DNA of 64,000 nucleotides from the NCBI RefSeq assembly GCF_000020125.1, contig NC_010681.1, positions 2,790,001-2,854,000 on the forward strand, written 5' to 3'. Shown one piece after another: positions 58,137-64,000 of the stretch. The DNA comes from Paraburkholderia phytofirmans PsJN (GTDB lineage Bacteria > Pseudomonadota > Gammaproteobacteria > Burkholderiales > Burkholderiaceae). The position numbers and the translations under genes are program-made. Position 1 is the first letter of the stretch; every line of letters starts with the position of its first letter. The notes beneath the pieces were generated by a model that was not told the DNA's origin, did no database searches, and saw only the letters and a program-made list of their open reading frames with translations.

Positions 58137-59387
58137 ATGCCCAAGCGGCCCACTGACCACCCGGCCGACGCAGCTTCGGCACGGAATTCGTCGCCGGCTT
58201 CAAAGCCGGCTGTTCCGGTTCTCCCGCCTTCGCCAGACACGCCCACACCGCTGCTCGGCAATCTGACGCCGTCGCAATTCATGCGCCGCTACTGGCAAAA
58301 AAAGCCGCTCCTGATTCGCCAGGCGATTCCGAACGTCGAGGCGCCGCTCTCACGCGACGAATTTTTCGAGCTGGCCGATCAGGACGAAGTCGAAGCGCGC
58401 CTGATCACGCATTTCCGCAATAAATGGCAGCTCGAACACGGGCCGTTCGCGCCTGACGAACTGCCTTCGGTCAAGCAGCGCGCATGGACGCTGCTCGTGC
58501 AAGGGGTCGATCTTCACGACGATCGCGCGCGCGCCCTGCTCGACCGTTTCCGCTTCGTGCCGGACGCGCGTCTCGACGACTTGATGATTTCCTACGCAAG
58601 CGACGGCGGCGGCGTAGGGCCGCACTTCGATTCCTACGATGTGTTTCTTTTGCAAGTAAAAGGCAAGCGCCGTTGGCGCATTAGCGCGCAGAAAGATCTG
58701 ACACTGCAACCCGGCTTGCCTTTGAAAGTTTTACAGAATTTCCAGCCCGAAGAGGAGTGGCTGCTCGAACCGGGCGACATGCTTTACCTGCCGCCGCACA
58801 TCGCGCACGACGGCATTGCCGAAGGCGAATGCATGACCTGTTCGATCGGTTTTCGCGCGCCTTCGGCCAGCGAACTGACTGGCCAGTTCCTCTACCATCT
58901 GGCCGAGCGCGGCGATGCGGCGGATCGGCCGGGCGCACTTTATCGCGATCCGCAGCAACCTGCCGTGGAGCGCCCCGCCGAGCTCCCGGCGGCGTTAGTC
59001 GAAAGGGTTGGCGCGATCCTTGCTCGCATCAAATGGAATGAGCAGGATATTGCGTCGTTCCTTGGCACGTATCTCAGCGAACCCAAGCCGAGTGTCGTCT
59101 TTGATCCGCCGCAAAGGCCGCTTAATGAAGCCCGTTTCATCAGTCAGGCTTCGAAGTCAGGTATTCGGCTGGACCGCAAGACTAATTTGTTGTACAACCG
59201 CCGTTTTTTCTTCGTAAATGGAGAGGAAACGTCATTTGATGGCGCAAAAAAGTGGTTGTTTGACCTCGCAAATCACCGCTGCATGAGTGCGAAACGCTTT
59301 GTAACACTCTCACACGATTCGTCGGTGACAGCACGGCTGCACGAGTGGTATTGTGCGGGCTGGATACAAGTGGGCGAGCTTGCGTAA
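58137..59387 (+). CDS. roxA: JmjC/cupin ribosomal oxygenase, RoxA/YcfD-like
   Basis: Fe(II)/2-oxoglutarate oxygenase; E. coli YcfD hydroxylates an Arg of ribosomal protein L16. 416 residues: N-terminal Ser/Pro-rich stretch, LTPSQFMRRYWQKKPLLIRQA, the metal facial triad H163 and D165 in GPHFDSYDVFLLQVKGKRRW with the second His probably H224 in PPHIAHDG, and a C-terminal winged-helix/dimerisation region. Slightly longer than YcfD because of the N-terminus. ATG 58137 is used; upstream codons overlap the slyD start region. Confidence 0.9.
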   Translation: MPKRPTDHPADAASARNSSPASKPAVPVLPPSPDTPTPLLGNLTPSQFMRRYWQKKPLLIRQAIPNVEAPLSRDEFFELADQDEVEARLITHFRNKWQLEHGPFAPDELPSVKQRAWTLLVQGVDLHDDRARALLDRFRFVPDARLDDLMISYASDGGGVGPHFDSYDVFLLQVKGKRRWRISAQKDLTLQPGLPLKVLQNFQPEEEWLLEPGDMLYLPPHIAHDGIAEGECMTCSIGFRAPSASELTGQFLYHLAERGDAADRPGALYRDPQQPAVERPAELPAALVERVGAILARIKWNEQDIASFLGTYLSEPKPSVVFDPPQRPLNEARFISQASKSGIRLDRKTNLLYNRRFFFVNGEETSFDGAKKWLFDLANHRCMSAKRFVTLSHDSSVTARLHEWYCAGWIQVGELA

Positions 59388-59460
59388 CTCTGCCTGCCTG
59401 CTATACCGTACAGTGAAATTTTGTATGAGAAAGACAACGTATTGACCCCGGATTTATGGA

Positions 59461-59485
59461 TTGTCAGTACGAAAGTGCATATAAT
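59461..59485 (+). promoter_or_regulatory. Candidate promoter of the Ala-rich lipoprotein gene
   Basis: A perfect TATAAT (59480-59485) preceded by TTGTCA (59461-59466). The 13-base spacer is too short for a standard promoter, so the -10 may work with the TG two bases upstream or with an activator. It would give a ~125-base leader. Confidence 0.4.
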
Positions 59486-59619
59486 TTCCGCCCAAGCCGT
59501 AGGGAAGATTCGAGCTCGTCAAAAGAGCTTCTCCACCAGCGGCCCAGGTCGGTGTTGGAGCACATTACCGGTTTTATTTTGCGCTGTTGCTTACCTTTAA
59601 ACCATAAAAGGACGTGATC

Positions 59620-59895
59620 ATGAAGAAATCCCTCCTCGTAGCATCCCTGTTGGCAGCTGTGGCACTGGCTGCATGCAACAAGAGCAACGACCAAGCCGCT
59701 GCCCCGGCTAGCGACGCAGCTGCTGCTTCGGCACCGGCTGCTGCTGCTTCGGATTCGGCTGCTGCTGCTTCGGGTGCTGCTGCTGCTGCGAGCGACGCTG
59801 CTGCTTCGGCTACGACCGCTGCTTCGGACGCAGGCGCTGCTGCTTCGGACGCTGCTGCTTCGGCTGCTGCTCCGGCTTCGGGCGCAAGCCAGTAA
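59620..59895 (+). CDS. Small Ala-rich lipoprotein
   Basis: 91 residues. The signal peptide MKKSLLVASLLAAVALAAC ends with lipobox LAAC, lipidated Cys19. The mature part (~73 residues) is almost only Ala, Ser, Asp, Pro and Thr, in repeats like ASDAAA, probably extended or helical and anchored to a membrane. Alanine is mostly encoded by GCT, unlike neighbouring genes (GCG/GCC). No homologue with known function is recognised. AAAAGGA lies upstream of the ATG. Strong flanking signals (TATAAT upstream, terminator downstream) suggest a single-gene transcript. Confidence 0.85.
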   Translation: MKKSLLVASLLAAVALAACNKSNDQAAAPASDAAAASAPAAAASDSAAAASGAAAAASDAAASATTAASDAGAAASDAAASAAAPASGASQ

Positions 59896-59967
59896 GCTGT
59901 CGCATAGGGTTCGCCTCTGGGCGAAAACTGTATCGGAAAATCATCGCGATTTTCCGGGCAGTAAAGC

Positions 59968-60000
59968 AAAACGCCACGGATTCACATCCGTGGCGTTTTG
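59968..60000. terminator. Bidirectional terminator between lipoprotein and helicase genes
   Basis: AAAACGCCACGGA and TCCGTGGCGTTTT form a perfect stem with a short loop between two convergent genes. Confidence 0.92.
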
Positions 60001-60039
60001 TCATTTAAGCGCCGCCTTTTACAGCGGCACTGACTCATT

Positions 60040-62325
60040 TTAATCAGCCCGATCAGCCTCTTGCGCCGGCGTGGCGCTCTCTTCAAAAAACTCCCGCACC
60101 ACCTCGATCTCACGCGTGCGTTTGAAAGGCGGCAGGCTCTGCCAGATACGGCGCCCATACGGTTTGTCGACGAGTCGTGTGTCGCAGATCATCAGCACGC
60201 CACGATCGGTCTCAGCGCGGATCAGACGGCCTGCGCCCTGCTTCAGGGTGATGACGGCCTGCGGCAACTGATGCACGGCGAATGGGCTCAAGCCCTTCTT
60301 GGTGAGCGCTTCGAGTCGAGCTGACAAAACCGGATCGTCGGGCGGCGCGAACGGCAGCTTGTCGATCACCACCAGCGACAAAGCGTCGCCGCGCACGTCC
60401 ACGCCTTCCCAGAAGCTCTGGCTGCCCACCAGGATTGCGTTGCCATATGAGCGGAAGCGATCCAGCAATTCGGTGCGGCTCGCATCGCCCTGCACGAGCA
60501 GTGGATAGTCCCAGCCGCGCGCTTCGATCGTGTCGCGCAGCTTGGCCGAGATGCGGTCCACCGCGCGCAGCGTCGTGCACAGCATGAAGACGCCGCCGCC
60601 CGATGCTTCGATCGCAGGCAATGCGGCGTCGAATACGGCGTCGGTGAACATCGGCGAAGATGGCTGCGGCAAATTGCGCGGCACGTAGAGCAGCCCCTGC
60701 GTCGGATAGTCGAAGGGACTGGGCAGCGTCATCGAGCGCTTCGCGTTCAGGCCCATCTGCGCGGCATAGTGCGTGAAATCGCCGCGCACCGACAGCGTGG
60801 CCGACGTAAAGATCCACGCGCGCGGCACACCGGCGCGCTGTTTCGCGAAGATCGGCGCGACCGACAACGGCGTTTCGTGCAGCTGCACCGTATGCGAGAA
60901 GACTTCGATCCAGCGCACCTTTTCGTTCGGATCGGCGCGCTCTGTTTTGCCGTCAGTAGAGGCGACGTCAGCGGCTTCGCGCTCGGTCGGCGTGGGTGGC
61001 GTGGTCCAGCCGGCCAGCACGCCTTGCAGCTCGCGTGCGCGGCGCAGACACGCACCGATCGATTCGGCGCGCTCAGCTTGACCGGCCAACGCGGACGCCA
61101 ATGCATCGAGTTCGGTTTCGAGGGTTTCGAGCGCGGGGAACAGCGGATGATCGTCAGCCAACTGGCCGATCGACAAACGCACCGAATCTTCCTTGAAGGC
61201 GAGCCGCACATCGCGCGCCGCGCGCTCGAGCGTGGCGCCGAGCTTGACCCAATCGACCGTTTCACGCGCATGGCCCAAACCTTCGGCGACCGAATCGCGC
61301 GCGAGCTCGAGAAACTGCGTAGTCGAGAGCGTTTCGCCGAAAAACAGCGTAGCTGTCTCGGGCAATTGATGCGCTTCGTCGAAAATCACGGTGTTGGCGG
61401 TGGGCAGCAACTCGGCCATGCCCGTATCGCGCAACATGATGTCGGCGAAAAACAGATGGTGATTCACCACCACGATATCCGCCTGCTGCGCCTCGCGGCG
61501 CGCCTGCATTACAAAGCAGTCCTTGTAATGCGGACATTCCTGGCCGAGACAGTTTTCGCGCGTGGACGTGACCATCGACCACACCGCGGCCGTTTCCGGC
61601 ACGCTCGCCAGTTCGGCCTTGTCGCCGGTGCGCGTGATCTTGGCGAAGCGCACGATATCCTGCAGGTACGAGGTTTCCTGGCGCGACGGCAGACGGCCGT
61701 TATCCGCAGTGCGCTGCAGATAGTAGTGGCACAGGTAATTCGCACGGCCCTTGAGCATAGCGACCGAGACCGGCACCGCGAGCGCATCGCGCACGGTCGG
61801 AATGTCGCGCTGAAAGAGCTGATCCTGCAAATGTTTCGTGCCGGTCGAGACGATCACTTTGCCGCCCCACAGCATGGCCGGCACCAGGTACGCGTAGGTC
61901 TTGCCGGTGCCGGTACCAGCTTCGACGATCAGCGTGTTTTCGCTGCCGTCGAGGCCGCCCGCTTCGACGCCCTCAGCGGCCTCGGCGGCGGTATCGGCTG
62001 CGCCCTGCAGACGCCGCGCCGGACGCTTCTGCGCCTCGAACATGGCGGGCTCGGGCATTGCGCGACCCGACGCCTCCATGGCGGCAGCCACGGCGCGCGA
62101 CATTTCGATCTGCGACGCGCGCGAGCGGTAGCCGTCGATCTGACGGGCCAGCAAACCATTGGCGGCGAAAATCTCGTCCAGTTCGGCGACGCGGCGTGGA
62201 TTCAGCGACGCGCTCAGTGCGGACGCGGCAGGACGCGGCGCCGGTGCGACGGCTCCAGATGCGTCGCCCGGCGTGGCACGGGATGAAGTTTCAAGCGGTG
62301 AATTCAAGGCAAGCGTTTCCTGCAA
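60040..62325 (-). CDS. ATP-dependent helicase, DinG/YoaA family
   Basis: XPD-like 5'-3' superfamily 2 helicase, 761 residues. Seen: IDGYRSRASQIEMSRAV, Walker A EAGTGTGKTYAYL, four cysteines for the Fe-S cluster around YLCHYYLQ and CLGQECPHYKDCF, DEAH box VIFDEAHQL, SATLSVRGDF, and the late GAGRLIRAETDRGV and DTRLVDKPYGRRIW motifs. The spacing resembles YoaA as much as DinG, and the Cys arrangement is only partly clear, so no symbol is assigned. The first ~55 residues are variable and Ala-rich. It unwinds repair or replication intermediates. Confidence 0.9.
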   Translation of the reverse strand: MQETLALNSPLETSSRATPGDASGAVAPAPRPAASALSASLNPRRVAELDEIFAANGLLARQIDGYRSRASQIEMSRAVAAAMEASGRAMPEPAMFEAQKRPARRLQGAADTAAEAAEGVEAGGLDGSENTLIVEAGTGTGKTYAYLVPAMLWGGKVIVSTGTKHLQDQLFQRDIPTVRDALAVPVSVAMLKGRANYLCHYYLQRTADNGRLPSRQETSYLQDIVRFAKITRTGDKAELASVPETAAVWSMVTSTRENCLGQECPHYKDCFVMQARREAQQADIVVVNHHLFFADIMLRDTGMAELLPTANTVIFDEAHQLPETATLFFGETLSTTQFLELARDSVAEGLGHARETVDWVKLGATLERAARDVRLAFKEDSVRLSIGQLADDHPLFPALETLETELDALASALAGQAERAESIGACLRRARELQGVLAGWTTPPTPTEREAADVASTDGKTERADPNEKVRWIEVFSHTVQLHETPLSVAPIFAKQRAGVPRAWIFTSATLSVRGDFTHYAAQMGLNAKRSMTLPSPFDYPTQGLLYVPRNLPQPSSPMFTDAVFDAALPAIEASGGGVFMLCTTLRAVDRISAKLRDTIEARGWDYPLLVQGDASRTELLDRFRSYGNAILVGSQSFWEGVDVRGDALSLVVIDKLPFAPPDDPVLSARLEALTKKGLSPFAVHQLPQAVITLKQGAGRLIRAETDRGVLMICDTRLVDKPYGRRIWQSLPPFKRTREIEVVREFFEESATPAQEADRAD

Positions 62326-62371
62326 AGTCCGGCTCGCGCGGCGCGCGCCCGGCGCCTGCCAGGCCGCGAAC

Positions 62372-62590
62372 TCAGGCGCGTGCGTCCGGTTCGAGCTGCA
62401 ATTGCAGCAAGATGATGGTGTCCTTGACTTTGAGTTTGCGCTTTTTCAGGCGCTGCAACTCGAAGTCGTCGATGCCGGGCTCATCCGACATTCGGTCGAT
62501 CAAGCGATCGAGCCCACTATGCTCCGATTCCAGTTGCAGAATGCGGTCGCGAAGTGTGTCCGCGTTGATGACGTGATGTTGATCGCGCAT
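62372..62590 (-). CDS. YdcH-like DUF465 protein
   Basis: 72 residues with the DUF465 pattern: two helices HSGLDRLIDRMSDEPG and DFELQRLKKRKLKVKDTIIL. Small coiled-coil protein of unknown function, common in proteobacteria. A GGAGGCGAGC stretch precedes the ATG. It lies 46 bases upstream of the helicase gene on the same strand. Confidence 0.9.
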   Translation of the reverse strand: MRDQHHVINADTLRDRILQLESEHSGLDRLIDRMSDEPGIDDFELQRLKKRKLKVKDTIILLQLQLEPDARA

Positions 62591-62717
62591 GCTCGCCTCC
62601 TCTCGTCTACGGCGCGGGCTGCGTGTGCGGCCCGATGCCTGAGGTTGCTGTCCGGCTTAAAACGCGTTACGGCGGCTACGGCCCTGCCACGCTCGCTCAG
62701 GGCCCCCTTCAGCACGC

Positions 62718-63806
62718 TTACTGCTGTTGTTGCTGCTGCTTTTGCTGCTCTTCGATTTGCTGCTGTTTCAGCGCATCCTGACGCTTCTGCTCGGCCTTCT
62801 CGGCCGCCTGCTTCTGACGCGCCTCGACGTCGGCCTTGTGCTGCGCGGCGTCCGCCTGCTTCTTCTGGAAGCTCTGCTGTTTCTCCACGCGCTCCTGGGC
62901 CTTCTGCGCGCCTTGCGCACGCGCCTCGTCGAGCTTGCGCTGGAAGTCGCCCTGCTTCTGATCGTACGCCTGCCGATTGGCCGCCGCCTGCGACGGGCTG
63001 ATGCCGCGCTGCGCCTGATCCAGCGCGTGCTGACGCAGTTTGTCCTGATAGGCCTGCGCATTCGCGCTGCGCTGCGGCGCCTCGGCGGCGCGCTGCGCCT
63101 GATCGATCTGATGCTGCTTCTGCTTGTCTTCGTACGCCTGCGCGTTGCGCGCGTCGTCGGCGGCACGCTGCGGCGCGCTCGCTTCATCCTGCGCGCGCTT
63201 GATCGCCGCCTGTTCGTCACGCACGCGAGCGCGCTGCGTGCGTTGTTCGCCGTCGAGCGCGAGCTGCTCCTTGCGAATGTCGGCCTGCACCGTGCGCATG
63301 CTGTCGCGCGCCTTGTTCAGGCAGGAATTGACGAAGAACTTTGCATAGCAGTCGTGTTCCGCGACGCCGTAGCGGTAGTTGTTCTCCTCGGTGCGCTGAT
63401 CGAGGGCTTTTTGCCGCGCGTCGAAGTCGCTATCCGACGTTACCGCGTTGCCGGCGCTATCCGTGTTCTCGGCGTTCGCGGGGCCTTTGGCCGTCGTGGC
63501 CTGCGCACCCGACGCGGCGGCCGGCGCCGAAGCGCCCGCGGGCCGCGCGCTGCTGTTGCTCGCCGGCGTAACGGACTGCGCCATGGCCGGCGTCGACACC
63601 GCCAGCGCCACGGCCAGTAGACACGACGCGCACGACGCGAAAAACACGCCACGTGAGAGGAACACGGAGCGCGGCGCCGATACGAGCGAAGAGAGCGAAG
63701 AACGTGGCGAACCCGGTGCCAGACCCGGCGACAAAAACGGCGGCAGTTGTGACAAGCGAGAGACCAAGCGGGAGCCCAGGCAGTTGAGGAACAAGGAGAT
63801 CGGCAA
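62718..63806 (-). CDS. Secreted Gln/Ala-rich coiled-coil protein
   Basis: Up to 362 residues; function not recognised. A hydrophobic signal (FFASCASCLLAVALAVSTPAMA) ends near residue 77, so a start later than 63806 is likely, although none with good Shine-Dalgarno stands out. The mature part has an Ala/Ser/Pro linker, then NNYRYGVAEHDCYAKFFVNS with two Cys and a charged coiled coil. It contains repeats of the type NAQAYxDKxxQHxxDQAQR (three copies) and ends in a Gln-rich tail. The layout resembles periplasmic scaffolding or TolA-like proteins, but only in composition. Confidence 0.7.
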   Translation of the reverse strand: MPISLFLNCLGSRLVSRLSQLPPFLSPGLAPGSPRSSLSSLVSAPRSVFLSRGVFFASCASCLLAVALAVSTPAMAQSVTPASNSSARPAGASAPAAASGAQATTAKGPANAENTDSAGNAVTSDSDFDARQKALDQRTEENNYRYGVAEHDCYAKFFVNSCLNKARDSMRTVQADIRKEQLALDGEQRTQRARVRDEQAAIKRAQDEASAPQRAADDARNAQAYEDKQKQHQIDQAQRAAEAPQRSANAQAYQDKLRQHALDQAQRGISPSQAAANRQAYDQKQGDFQRKLDEARAQGAQKAQERVEKQQSFQKKQADAAQHKADVEARQKQAAEKAEQKRQDALKQQQIEEQQKQQQQQQ

Positions 63807-64000
63807 CGTCGTAGAGGGTCAGCGGAACATGCCCGAAATTCTATCACCCTGCGGTTGAGCCCTTTTGCATTTATGGCAAAATGCCCCGCTCCAGCAACCT
63901 GGTCGCAGCGTGCACGCCCGGCGTGCCCCGACGTGCCTCACGTGGACCTCACGTAGCGTCAGCGCGCGGCCCCCGAACTGAGTCCGCAGGAACACCAAGA
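63807..64000. other. Window end, upstream region of the next gene
   Basis: 194 bases. TTGAGC (63855-63860) followed after 16 bases by CAAAAT could form a weak plus-strand promoter for a gene starting beyond the window; an AGGAA is at the very end. No gene is supported within it. Confidence 0.3.

Overview
This 64 kb window reads as core chromosome of a beta-proteobacterium of the Burkholderia/Paraburkholderia group. The clues are high GC with third-position G/C bias, a protein set whose gene order is typical of Burkholderiales as I know them (cysS, TPR protein, ppiA, ppiB, lpxH, cysE, trmJ, suhB; alr-radA; tsaB-rimI-uracil-DNA glycosylase), and Burkholderia-type families such as DUF2866 and DUF1853. 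No species is claimed. About 49 protein genes, six tRNA genes and one probable pseudogene account for nearly all of the sequence. No rRNA, CRISPR array, prophage or intact insertion sequence was seen.

Layout. 0-6.5 kb: the 3' part of a YheS-type ABC-F ATPase gene, an alpha-methylacyl-CoA racemase-like CoA-transferase with a repetitive N-terminus, then on the minus strand alr, radA and a DUF2866 gene. 6.7-9 kb: a lysophospholipid transporter (lplT) and thiD. 9-12.7 kb, minus strand: a translationally coupled run tsaB-rimI-uracil-DNA glycosylase-DUF1853. 12.7-13.2 kb: a degenerate ~20-bp tandem array, the most unusual non-coding feature here. 13.3-15.7 kb: an acyl-CoA-binding protein and an RhlE-type RNA helicase behind a 0.5-kb leader. 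16-22 kb: both glyoxylate-shunt genes, aceA and aceB, with a universal stress protein, a LysR regulator and an L-2-haloacid dehalogenase between them. 22-24.8 kb: a GGCT-like protein, RraA, an AraC regulator and a GNAT acetyltransferase.

24.9-29.4 kb: a tRNA cluster (Ala, Glu, Asp, Glu, Asp) downstream of gltX, then a patatin lipoprotein and an NlpC/P60 hydrolase with a near-consensus promoter. 29.5-36.2 kb: the peptide ABC transporter yejA-yejB-yejE-yejF, divergent from fabI. 36.3-38.4 kb: a less ordered stretch with a Pro/Tyr-rich secreted protein, a decayed porin and a stand-alone amidohydrolase. 38.5-45.5 kb, minus strand: cysS, a DNA-3-methyladenine glycosylase, accA, tilS, lysC and tRNA-Ser. 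45.8-52 kb: envelope and folding genes (TPR, ppiA, ppiB, lpxH), cysE, trmJ, suhB. 52-64 kb: a second lplT, mutS, a phosphoesterase-like protein, an SlyD-type isomerase divergent from a RoxA-type oxygenase, a small Ala-rich lipoprotein, a DinG-type helicase, a YdcH-like peptide and a coiled-coil secreted protein.

Themes: housekeeping genes for DNA repair (radA, UDG, AlkA-like, mutS, DinG-type), translation and tRNA modification (gltX, cysS, tilS, tsaB, trmJ, roxA), lipid and envelope biology (lplT twice, accA, fabI, lpxH, patatin) and C2 metabolism (aceA, aceB, haloacid dehalogenase). I see no obvious novel multi-gene defence or biosynthetic system. The candidates for something undescribed are the 20-bp array, long disordered tails grafted onto two DNA glycosylases, and several uncharacterised secreted proteins.
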